A stretch of 64,000 nt of DNA from Nocardia bhagyanarayanae (GTDB taxonomy: Bacteria > Actinomycetota > Actinomycetes > Mycobacteriales > Mycobacteriaceae), in NCBI RefSeq assembly GCF_006716565.1, contig NZ_VFPG01000001.1, positions 372,001 to 436,000 of the forward strand. Direction: 5' to 3'. A program made the translations under genes and the position numbers. Shown here piece by piece: positions 18,001-30,000 of this stretch. The notes below the pieces were generated by a model. The model was given only the letters and a program-made list of their open reading frames with translations, was not told the origin of the DNA and did no database searches. How positions within the stretch are numbered: the stretch's first letter is position 1; every line of letters begins with the position of its first letter.

Positions 18001-21000
18001 CAGGCTCTGGTCCCCGGTCAGGGTGTACCAGGCCTTGAAGATGCTCTCCTTGGCGGAGAACAGCACCTTGTCCCAGGCCACGCCGGAGTCCGGCAGGCAG
18101 TCCAATTGTTCCTGCACCCAGAGCAATTCCTCGACACGGCCCACGCTGGAAATGGTCTGGCGGATCGATCGATTGTTCTCGGCGTCGATGCCCACCGACC
18201 GGAACCGCGCCGAATCGCCCACGACCGCGGCGTAGTAGGTGTGCTGGGTGGCCGGGTCGATCGTCTTGTTGGTGAGGCTACCCACCAGGTCGTCCGGGAA
18301 CACCGGCTCGCCCAGCGGTCCGCGCCCCACCGGCACGCCGTGGTGACCGCGGCCCGCCATCGCGCGCCGGGCCGCGGTTCGCGTGTTGGCTTTTTCCCGC
18401 ACCAAGAACGGCGACGATTTCTCGTCCAGGAGGATGGCGGCTTCCTCCGGCAGCAAAGTCGCGGTCGGATCGTCGCCGATGATCTCGCAGGTGGACAGTT
18501 CCGGCAGCAACCGACCGATGAGCGAGCCCACGGATTCTCCGTCGACGAGCACACCCGAGACGGGCGCCGGGCCGGTCTCGTAGGCGCGGTTCTTGCTGGC
18601 GTCGACGCCGAGGTCGGCGGCGTCGAAGATGTCCTTCGGGGTGAGGCCGGGCAGGATCTCGGTGACGCCGACGTGCAGGCCCAGGCCGCGGTATGCCGCG
18701 TCGCCCGGGCGCTTCGGATGCTCGATCAGGTCCAGCCCGTGCTCGGCGGTGTAGGCGGCGACCCGGGCTTCGATTTCGGCGAGGATGCCGGTCAGTGTTT
18801 CCTGATCGATGCCGATGACGACGGCGGACAATTCGTCACCGCCGGTGCGCATCGGCACGACGGCGCCGCCCGCCGCGTCTAGGGCATAACGGAACGCCTC
18901 CGCGATGCCGCGGAAGTGCACGTTGGCGGCCGCGGCGCGGTTGTTCATCGCCGCGTTCAGTCCGCTGAGATTGGCGATATCGGCGGACAGGTAGAACGCG
19001 GGCACCCCGGTTTCGGCGACGAACCGCTGCGCGCGCATCACCTCGGCGGTCTTCACGCCGGAGAGCCGGGCGTCGTAGAAGTCGGTGACCTCGTCCCGGG
19101 CGACCGGGCGATACATCGCCTCCGCCACGAGCTCGGGGGTCAGCTCACCCAGGGCGTGCAAACCCTCCGCGAATGCGAAGCGGCGCAGTTCGTCCGGCGA
19201 CGGGTAGCCGGCGAGCGCGGCGAGGTTGCGATTCAGTCCGCCGAGGGCGAGTCCGCGCGGCGCCGCTCCAGGTCCGCTCGCAGCTCCGCTTTGGCCGCTG
19301 CTCGCTTGTCCGCCAGTTCGCGTTCCAGTTCCTGGATCCGTCGTGCCCGCTGTTCCGGTGTCAGCCCGGTCAGTCCCAGTCGCTCGTCGCGGGTCTCCTG
19401 CGACATCGGTCCTCCCGTTCTTGCTGTCGTCGACGCCGAGGTCGGCGGCATCGAAGATGTCCTTGGGGGTCAAGCCGGGCACGATCTCGGTGAACCCGAC
19501 ATGCAGGCCGACACCGCGGTAGGCCGGGTCGCCCGGATGCTTCGGGTGCTCGATCTCGCTGAGCCCCTCCTGCCGAGCATAGGCAGTGACGCGCCGATTC
19601 ACCTCGGCGACGATCTCGGTCAGTGTCCGCTCGTCGATGCCGAGCACGATCGCGCCGACCTCGTCACCGCCGGTGCGCATCGGGATCACCACGCCGCCGG
19701 AGTCCTCCAGCGCGGTACGGAACGCGGTGGCGATGCCGTGATAGTGCGTGTTCGCCACCTCGGCCTGGTTGTTGCAGAACGCGTTGAGGCCGCTCAGGTT
19801 GGCCACGTCCGCCGAGACGAAGAACGCGGAAGCGCCGGTGTACGCGACGAAGTTCTGCGCACGCAGCACCTCCGCCGTCTTGAGCCCAGACACCCGCGCG
19901 TCGTAGAACTCGGTGACCGCGTCCCGCCCGACCCGCTCGTACAGCGCATCGGCGACGGCCTCCGGCGAGGAGAGATCGGTCTCGAAGACCTTCCGCTCGA
20001 ATTCGGCGCGGTGCACGTCGTCCGGGGACGGGTAGGACTTGGCCACCTCCTCCGGGGATCGGGTCGAACCCGACTCGGCAGCAACGATATTCGTAGTCGT
20101 TTGCTTATCGGAGTCGGCTGCCGGATCGGTCCCGGGCTGCCAATCGAGCTGAAGCAGCCTCTGGTAGAGGACGTTTTGCGCTGTGGTCGCCGCTACGGGA
20201 TCGAGCCGGACCGCGGCGTAAGCCTCGGCATAGGTTTCGTAGACGTCCAGGGAGCCGTCTGCCTTGAAGCAGTAGCCGGTGAGCTCGACTTTCAGCCACA
20301 GCTTGAAGAGCGTGGCGAAGAACGGGTCCGCCGCGTCATGCTGGACGCCCCATCTCCCCTTCAAGTACTCGCGGAATGCCGCTTTCAAGTCGTCCTGCGC
20401 TTGCGCCCAGTCCGCGTCGCGGGCCGCCACGGAGGCGGTCCGGCCGCCCGCGGCATGCATGGCGTGCCCGAGCTCGTGCGTGATCACCGTACGCACCGCC
20501 GAGTAGTAGGCCGGACCGACCGAGAAACGGTAGGCAGCGTTTCGCCGGACCCGCTGGTGGAGCAGATCTGGGTTGATGGCGAAGCGCTCGTTCAACACGA
20601 GAACCACTGCGGTGGAACGCATCCCGGGAACCTCGGAGCCCACGAAGTGCGTGTGGGCCAGCACCTGGTCCCCGAGCGGAGCGATGTCGAGCGCGACGAC
20701 GTCGAGCGCCGGGTTGGCGCGCAGCTCCTCACGAACCGTCTTCAAATAGTCCCGGAGTGTGTAGATGCCGACATCGGGGATGACCGCGCTCGGTGCGCAG
20801 ATATTGGTTTCGGCCGTGAACGCGGCCGCCTCTGCCAGCGCCTCCCGGCGCTGCTCGGCGAACGCGGGATCGACGGGCGCGGAGGCGTCGTATGGAGTGC
20901 GGCGGTGCCATGCGGCGGCCTCGCGCTGTAGCAGTTCGAACAGCGTGCGCTTGCCGTCGGTAGCCGGTGTGCCGTCCGCCGCTTCGCGCTTGACGGCCTG

Positions 21001-24000
21001 GAACGAATCCGCCAGTGCCGGAGCGAGCCGGAGGGAACCGTCCCGCTGATCGAACAGTGCGGCACCGAACTCGTCGTACAGCCACTTCCCGAACGGTGCG
21101 GTACCCCGATAATCGTTGGCGTGCCAGTGCCGCAAGGCGTCCATCGCGTGTGCTTCGGCTCGCCACCGCCCGGCATACACCATCGCTTGACCGAAGGCGC
21201 GAACCGTAGCCCAATACACCTCTCCTTGCGGGAGCTTCGGGCCTTTGGCGTACTCCCGGCGCAATGTGATCCGCTTCGTGAACACTTGCTGATCGAGCCC
21301 GGGTTCCACCGCGATGGGCGAGTCGGCGTCCTCGTCGCGCCAGGAAATCGCGACCTCGCGCAGATCGATCTCCGGGTGCTCTGTGAGCATGTCGTGCACC
21401 GCCTGCACGAACTCCCGCGCCCGGTCCATGTCGATATCGAGATCGGGATCCAGGAACGGCAGGACCATCAAGTCGGGGTGATGCCGCTGCAACGCCACCT
21501 CGAGGTCGATGAGACGGTCGGCCTCACTGATATCCCATGTCAGCGGGTTGGCCTCGGCTGCGTCGGCAAAGTCGGGTATCGCGTCGAAGTCTGCGGGGGG
21601 CAAGACGGCGTCGAACCCGCGGAACCCACCCGCGAACAGTCCGGAGGGCTGCGCAGCGGCCCCGATAGCGCCTCCGACGGCCCCCGCAATCCCGCCGAAG
21701 CCGAATCCTGGTGCCTTCGCCTGGTTCTCGGGACCGTCCAGCGACTCCGGTCCCTCGACCATGGCGGAGGTTTCGGTCAGCGTCGAGGTCGACGGATCGG
21801 TGGGGTCGCCGGTGCCGGGTCCTGGGGCGACCTCGTCGGTGTCGGTATCCGGCGATGCGGGCGTATCACCCTTCGGCGCAGTGGGATCGGTCGGTTCGGC
21901 CGGATCGTTGCCGGGATCGGGATCGGTGCCGGGATCCGGGTCGCTGTCGGCCATCGAGCGGATGAACCAGATCGACTTGCCGCGGCCGTTCGCGAGCGGG
22001 GCGTAGTCCCAGGCGTCGGTCTGAGTGTGCAGGATCTGGATTCCGCGACCGCGTTCGTCATAGGCCGCGGCGTCCTGCTTCTCGGCTTCGGTCCGCTCGG
22101 GCGCAGCCGGTGCTTCGTTGTCGTCGGATTCGGCGGCGGCCAGCGCGTCCAGGTCCAGGTTCGCGATCGCGTCCTCGTCGATGCCGTCCAAGAACGCATC
22201 CAGGTCGTCGCCCTGCAACAGCTCCGGCTTCGCATCGCCATCGGCATCGGCATCCCCGGCCGCCAGCGCGTCGAGATCGAGATTCGCGATGGCGTCCTCA
22301 TCGATACCACCCAAGAACGCATCGAGATCATCGCCCTGCAACACCTCCGGCTCGGCGGCCTGCTTCGCGGCGGCCTCCTCCGCCAGGCGGCGCTCCTCCG
22401 CCGCCGCCACCCGTTCCTCCATCAGGTTGGCGTTCTCGCGGATCGGACCGCTCGGCGGGTGGCTCGCGACATTGTCGATGCTGTGCACCAAGAGTTGACC
22501 GGCACCGGGCAGTACGCGCAGCGTGACCCGCACCGGGCCGGTGCTGTGCTCCAGCGAGTTCGCCACCGCCTCGCTGGTCGCCACCCACACCATCTGGAGG
22601 TGCACGGGTGCGTCGGCGCTCCAGCCGATGGCCGCGAGCTCATCCCGTAGCCAGCGCCTCGCGATTCCGGCGGGACGGACGCGCTCGCTCTTGGCGTGGT
22701 CGTGTTCGTAGAGGTCGTCGGGGCGCTCGGTATCCGTAACCTCCTCGCCCACGGTCGTTTCCGCATAGTGCCCGGGGTGCCCCTCGAACACCGCACCGGA
22801 CCGGGCGAGCCACGGCAGGAGCACCGATTCGTGCATTTCGACGAACGCGTCGGCGAGCCGGATCGGGTCCGAACCCGGCTGGAAGGCCGGATCCTTGGTG
22901 TCGACACCGGCGTAACCCAGATCGAGGTCCCGGTACCGCATCGTGGTGCCGTTCGCGTCACGGGTGAACTCCAGCGTGACCTGGCCCGAGCCGCCGCGCG
23001 CGAGGTCGAGGGCCAATGTCACCGACAGCGTGTCGACCGGCCCGTCGGCGGTCTCCAGCTGCCGCATGTCCACGCTTTCGACCCGCACCGCGAAATGGGT
23101 TCCGTGACCGGTGAATTGGAATGCCTGCGCGCCGTTGCCGTCGAGGAGATCGCCGACCGAGATGGCCGGGGCGCCGGCGAGCCACAGGCTCGGAATCGTC
23201 GCGTCCCCGTGGAACGGTATGGCGGCGACATCCACATTGTGGCGCAGTAATTCGAAGCTGAACTGCGCGGCGAAGACCGGATCCTCGCTCGCCTGGCGGA
23301 AGGTCTCGCTGAATGGCTCGACCTCGACGAGGTTGCCCTCGACGATCTTCCATTTACCGAACGCCGCCGGGCCGGCACCGGGATCGCCGTAGGTGCTGTA
23401 GAGGGCCTGATGATCGGCGGTCGCCGAGGTCCGGAACGCACCATCGGCGCCCATGAGGAAGTAGTCGCCGTCAGAGTTGGTCGTGGTGAACAGCTCGTTG
23501 TCCGGCCCCCAGCGGAACAACCCGTCGGCGCCCAATCGGACGACCCGGTAGTCCGTTTCGCCCAATTTGTTCGGCTGATCCGCGTCAATCGTGTCCGGCT
23601 GCGCGACCTGGTATTCGTCACGGGTCGGCACCGGTCCGGCCAGCCGTTCCGGCGCGTGTTCGGGCTCGGCCACCGGCTCGGAATGCACTGCGACAGGTGC
23701 GTTTTCATCGAACTCGCCACCGTCGATGGACGGCACCGGCGCGGCAGCCGAATTCGGCGAGACGTCGGGGTTCGGGGTCGGCCGCGGCCCATCGGCCTCG
23801 TTGCCGTCACCGTCCCACGGCACACCCCAGTGATCGAGCCACGAGCTGAATCGCTGGTGGAACGCCTCCAAGACCGCACCGGTCCGCTCGGGCTCCTGAC
23901 CCAGTTGGACATCGGTGTACCGCGCGGTCGTGGTGTCGCCGTCCGAGGAGACGGTCACCGTGATCCGCCCCGGCTCGCCGCGGACCGGGTGCAGGTCCAA

Positions 24001-27000
24001 GGTCATTTCGAACCCGCCAGGCACCGGTGACGTGGAATGCACCGCCACCCAGAAGAAGTCGCCGTAGCCGCCGAACAGGCGACTCGGTTCGTGCTGGACC
24101 AAATAGGTTACGTCGGCCAGTGATGGAATCGCGGCGCCGTCCGCCCAGAACACGCCCTGGTTCTCCAGCACCGTGGAGCCGCCCGGGTAGTTCCAGAAGG
24201 GCACCGTCCGCAGATCCACACCCATGCGGTGCAGCTCGAATCTAAGCTGCGCCACGAAGTTCGGATCGTAGTTCGACTCGTGGAACACCAAGCTGAACGG
24301 CACGATCGAGACGAGCCGTCCGTCGACGATCTCCGCGACACCGTAACCGCCGACGCCCTGCCCAGGATCCTCGTACGAGTCGTACGCATCCGAGTGCGTG
24401 CCGTCCGGTGTAGTGCGGAAATCGCCGGGGCCAGTGCCGATCACGAATGGATCGCCGCCCTCGCTGCGCGTGTTGTACAGCCGGCCGTCCGAGTCACGGA
24501 ACAGGCCGTCGGAGTCGACGGTGAGTTTCACGACCGTCGCATCGCCGATCGCGTCGTGCTCGCTCGGCAGCGCCTTCTCGTACTCGGGCTTGCTCGGCGC
24601 GTCGAGATCGGAGTCTCGAACGGGCGGTTCCGACAGCTCGGCGCGCGAGTCCGGGGAACCCGCGTCCTCCGTCGACTGTTCTCCGACCGTCGTCGTATTC
24701 CCTGTGAAGTCGACACCCCTCGCAGCCAGCCAGGGCAGTACCACCGATTCGTGCGCGTCGACCAGCGCCTGGTCTGCACCGGGGTTCGGGTCCAGATCGC
24801 CCTCGCCGAGATCTATCTCCGTATACCGTGCCGTGACCGCGTCGCCGTCCACCGCGAGCAGCAGCGTCACCCTGCCGGGCCGCCCACCCGCGGGGGTGAG
24901 CGCCAGCGTGATCGACAGGCCCTCGTCGGTCATGCTGATCGCGGCGGGTCGCAGGGCGAAGCCAGCTCTGTCGGCACGCAAGGCCATGAGCGCCGAGACG
25001 CCCGCCTCCTCCAGCACCGCCCGCGGCGTCGGCCCGGAATCGCCTGCGCCGATTCTGCTGTGCGGACGATCCACGCCCGCATGCGGCGACGGCTGCTGCC
25101 CTTCTTCGAGCGGTCTTTCGAAACCGTTGTCGTTGCGGACGATTCCGTATACACCCGCGACGTCCGGGTGCTCGCGGCCGAATTCGAATTCGTGATCCAG
25201 GACTACGCCGTCGACCTTCTCGTGCACCATCACCGTGCCGGAAGGCCCGCGGTGCAGCACCATCACGTGCGCGCCCACTGGATCACCGGCGGCGAGCCTG
25301 CCGGCGTATTCGACCACCACGTTGACCACCGCGCCGGTGTCGCGCACGAGCGCGGCGGCCTCGTCCAGCGAGGTGAAACCGCCCCGGCGCCAATCGCCGC
25401 CCATGTGCTGGGCGAAAACGTCCGGATCGGTGCCGGCGAGCGCGGTTTCCGCGTCGTCCGGCAGGGTGCGAATGGTCAGGTCGCCGGTCAGCTGACGGGT
25501 GAAACGCTGGGCTTCGGGAGCGCAGTTCTTCGGGGCTGTATCAGACGGGCGGCTGTCCTGCCCCGGCGCGGCCTGCGCCACGAAATCCGTCGTCCCGGTG
25601 ATCGCGCCGGGCTCGGCGACCCCGCGCGACACCGTATCCGGAAGCGAACGGTTCTCCGGTGGGCGTGCGCCCGCCGATGCGTTGTCGGCGAAGGTATTCC
25701 GCTGCGTCTGGGGCCGAGCAGCCCTGCGGCCCGTGGTCTTCGGAAGGCGCGAGGCGGGCTGCTGCCGCGCGGCCGCGGACTGGCCGTCTTCGACGTTCGG
25801 CTGCCGGATGGCGTCACGGATGGAATTGCTCCATTCGGTGCCGAGATCACCGATGAGCAGCGTCGCCATTCGCGCGTAGGCGCGACGTTGCAGACTATCG
25901 ATCGCGGCCGTGGACTTCCCGAGCGCAGCGCCGATGACCACATGTTTGCGACCCTCGAAAATACGCATCGTCATGAACCGCTGTTCCAGCTCGGTGAGCC
26001 CGGACAGGTTGCGCCGCAGCGCGTCCCGTGGAGCGGCCGAAACCAGTGCGGCGGCTTCCGAAACGGTCAGAACAGGACGTCCGGTCAACTCGCCGGCCAA
26101 TTTCCGCACGGCCTCGCGGAAGATTCCGTCGACGGACCTCGAGGCGAGCGGGTGCATGGCCTCAGCCGCTTCAGCACGCGTCTTGCCCTGGACTATCCGC
26201 AGCCGCACAATGCGCTTTTCGTTGGCATTGAGCACCCGCATCGCCCGGGACACTGCTTTCTTGTTCGTCCGCTGGGTCTCGTGCACCAGCTTCAAAGCGT
26301 TGCCCGGTTTTCCGGACGGTATCGGGTCGGGGCCGCCGGACAGCATGTCGGCGATCTTCTGAACGGCCCGGCGCTGCGTAGCCCACAACGGGCCCTGGTT
26401 GCGCCCGGTCAGCGCGGCGATCTCCGGGATGCTCAGGCCCTGTCCGAACCGCAGCTCGACGAATTTCTTCGCCGCGGGCGACAGCTTCGCCGCGGCTGCC
26501 AGCACGGCATCTCGGTTGGCCGGGTCTCTGACCAACCGCATCGCGGGGCTGCTGTCGACGGAGCCCGGCTCCGCGGTCGTCGCGCTCTCGGCTCGTTCGT
26601 CGGCTTCCGCCACGTCGACGGCCGAATCGGCTGCGGTGACTCTCTCCGGTGCGCCGTTGACGAGCCAGTCCGCCAGTTGCCGCGCGGCGTGATTGCGCTG
26701 CTGGCGTACAGCGCTCTCGGTGCTGCCGGTCCGAGCGGCGATCTCCGCGAGCGTGTCACCGTGCAATACACCCTCGATGACGAGCCGACGATTGGCGGTG
26801 AGATACGCGAGCAACGGCTCCAGTGTGGCGCGGTCTGCCTCTCGAACCGCCGCCAAAGCCTCGTCCACGGTCAGCGATACCGCTTTGTCCGCCAGCAGGT
26901 TCGCCAGTTGTTCGGCAGCTCGCCAGCGTGCTACGCGCACCGCCCTCTCGCTGCGGTGCAGTTCGGCGGCGATCTCTTCCGTCGTTTTGCCCCGCAGAGC

Positions 27001-30000
27001 CAATTCGACCACCGCACGACGAGTGGCCGGAATTCGGGCCAGGTGCCGAGCTAACTCGTCGTTGCGCTCGTCGTAGGCGTCCGCGACGGCCTCCCAGTTC
27101 GGGTCGGCGCCCGGACGCGGGACGCCGGTGAGCGCATCCGACAACCGCTGCACGGCCCGCTTCCTGATGCGCGAGAGCTGTTCCGGGTCCCTGCCCATCT
27201 CGGCTACTACCGCGGGCCATTCGCGGGATTGGAGAATCCGCAGAGTGGCGAACTGCCGCTGCGCCGGAGTCAGTTTCGCGATCGCTCGCTCCAACGTCCG
27301 CCGATTCCGCGGCTCCTGCGCGGCGCGCAGCAAGCGCGATTCCGGATTGTTCCGCTCCGCGAGCGCGGCGGCGATGGACTGGGCAAGATCCCGGATCGCC
27401 CGCTTCTCCACGACCCGGGCGTTCGCCCTTGCCTGCTCGGAATTCAAGTTCATGGCTGCGCACGCGTCCTCGAAGGACATCGCGTCGCGTACTCGCAGCA
27501 GCAACCACCGGCGCTGGTCCCGCCGCAGCCCCTCCAGCGCCGCCTGCACGTCCGAACGGCTCGCCGTAGCCAACGCCCGACTCTCCGGACCGTTCTCCGA
27601 CAGGTGCGGCGCGACGGCGTGCAATTGGTCGCGCAGCCGCCGCCGGAAGTTGTCGAACCAGCGTTCCTCGGCCACCTTCGCTGGGTCCGTGGTGGCCGAC
27701 GCTTGCTTCGGTCCGGTATCGAGCCCGTCCCGCACCAGGCCCGGCAGTCCGTCCGGATACGGCCAGTTGTCGCCGGTGATCTTGCCGTTGTCCTTGATCT
27801 CGGTGAACCTGTCCACCGCGCCCTGAATGGCTTCGGGTTCGAGGCCGTCGAGGATCGCGCGCACGTCCGTCTCGGTGACCGCGGCGACCAGCGCCATCGC
27901 ATCGGGGTGGAGGTCGCGGCCCAGCGCGTCGGCCACGAAGACCGACTGAGCCTCGAACTGTGCGAAGGAGTCCTCGTCCACCGGGAAGGTGGCTTCGTCG
28001 TCGGTCGATACGGCGCGACCGGACGGGGTTGTGATGATGTCGCCCACGTGGCGGTCGCGGTTGCCCGCGATGTAGTCGACGATCGCGATCATGTCGCGGA
28101 TCACCTGGTCGTAGCCGCGCACCGCACGTCCGCTCGCCGCGTCCGGCACGTACTCCTGCAGGGTGCCCGTGCCCTTGCTGCCTTCCCACAGATAGGTGGG
28201 TGGCTTGAGCTGGAAGTTCAGCAGCTGGTGGAGCAGGTAGGTCTTGACCTCGCGCAGCGCGCGGCCCGAAGGCGGGACGCCCACCGTGTCGGCGTCGCCG
28301 TGGAACGGCTTGTACACCCAGACGGTGTCGCTGCCCTCGAACGTCACGCGAATGAGTCCGTGCGTGCTGAGTTCGGTGTCGGTGAAGGCGGATTCGCGAG
28401 CCGGTCCGAGGGTTCGCGGGTCGACGGGCTCGAAACTGTCCTGTTCGGTGTCGGTTTCGGCCTCCGGGTCCGTTTCGGAGTCGGCGTCACCGGCGTGATC
28501 GCCATGGATGCGTCCGTTGGCGCGAACCTCGTCGAGCCGGTTCAGTACACCGTCGATCTGGGTCGCGGTGAGCCCGCCCTGCTCGAGCAGCTGCCGCAAC
28601 CGCTGCGGCTCGATCGACGCGACCTGCTCCAACACCGCGGCGTCGATGGGCCGGAACAGCGATGAGGCGACGAAATCCGAGCTCTCCCAGAAACCCGCGA
28701 GGTAGTCCACCACGCCGTGCGCGGCGCGCTGGGTTCGGGTGGCGACGTCGAAGTCGCGACCCGGTTCGAAATCCGGGAAGAACGCGCGCAGCACGTCGCG
28801 CACGACATTGCCCGCGCCCCTCGGCTTTCCGCCGCCGCCCGGCGCGCGGTGTGCATGCGTATCCGGGCCGCTTTCGGGATCGAAGGCGAACACCGTGCCC
28901 GGGTCACGTCGGTTCCGCGGCTTCCGAGCCGGACTGTCCGTTACGTCGGCGCCGGTAGTCGGTGTCGCCGATTGCTGTTGCGGTGCGGCATTTTCCAGCT
29001 CAGCGAAATCATGCCCCCCGTCGGTGACCGACGGGTCTGCCGCGCCACGCGGAACGCCCATCGCGGCAGGGCGCGGCGGCTCGGAAGCCGGGCGATCGGT
29101 CTCGGCCGAAGGGGCGCTATCGACCGAGGCCGGCGCGAACTCGCTGTCCGCGAAGGCTTCCCGCAGCAGCGCGCCGACAGCTACCGCGGTGTCCTCGACG
29201 ACCGAGCTGGAGACACCGAGCCGGGCACTCACCACGTCGGCGTCGAGCCCACCCAGGAAATGCAGGCGCACGATATCCCGGGCCAGCTCCGGATCGGGCA
29301 GCGCCGAAAGCGCGGTCTCCAGCGTCAGCCGGAAATCCACGTCGGCGAACGGTGACCCGGTCGGATCCGCGACATCACGCTGCTCGGTGCGAGCGTCCGC
29401 CGGCCGCATGGCGCCGATGGCGGTCGACCGCCGTCCCAAGGTGACCCGAGCATCGATGACCTCGGACACCTCGAGATTCAGCGCCTGAGCGATGTCGGCG
29501 TCGGACGGCTCCCGGCCGCTCTTGTCGACAACGCTGTCCATGTAGCTGTCGATCGAATAGAGCCGCCACCGCGTCGCCTTGTCCACATTGGGATACTTCT
29601 GCGCGTAGTAGGCGTCGCGGATGGTGGCGCGTGCGGTTACCCAGGCAAACATCGTGAAGCTGCCGCCGGACGGCACGAAGTTCAGTACCGCCTTGAGTAT
29701 TGCCTCGCTGACCGCCTGCGACAGATCCTCGAACTCGCCGGCCTGCGGCCAGCCGCGGGGCGCCAGCTCGGCAATCCACTGGTACCGTTCGGCGATCCGC
29801 TGCTTCAAGACGGTTTCCGCATTCGACCCGGGTGCGGTCTCGATGAGATCCCAGAACATTTCGTACTCGGCCGGATCGATCGAATCGCTCCCGGTACGCG
29901 CATAGAACTTGTGGATCACCGCCCGGAAGACATCGCTCGGAATCTCGAGTGCGTCACGGATCCGGCGCATACGGCGGATCTGCGGCAGGTGATCCTCCTC

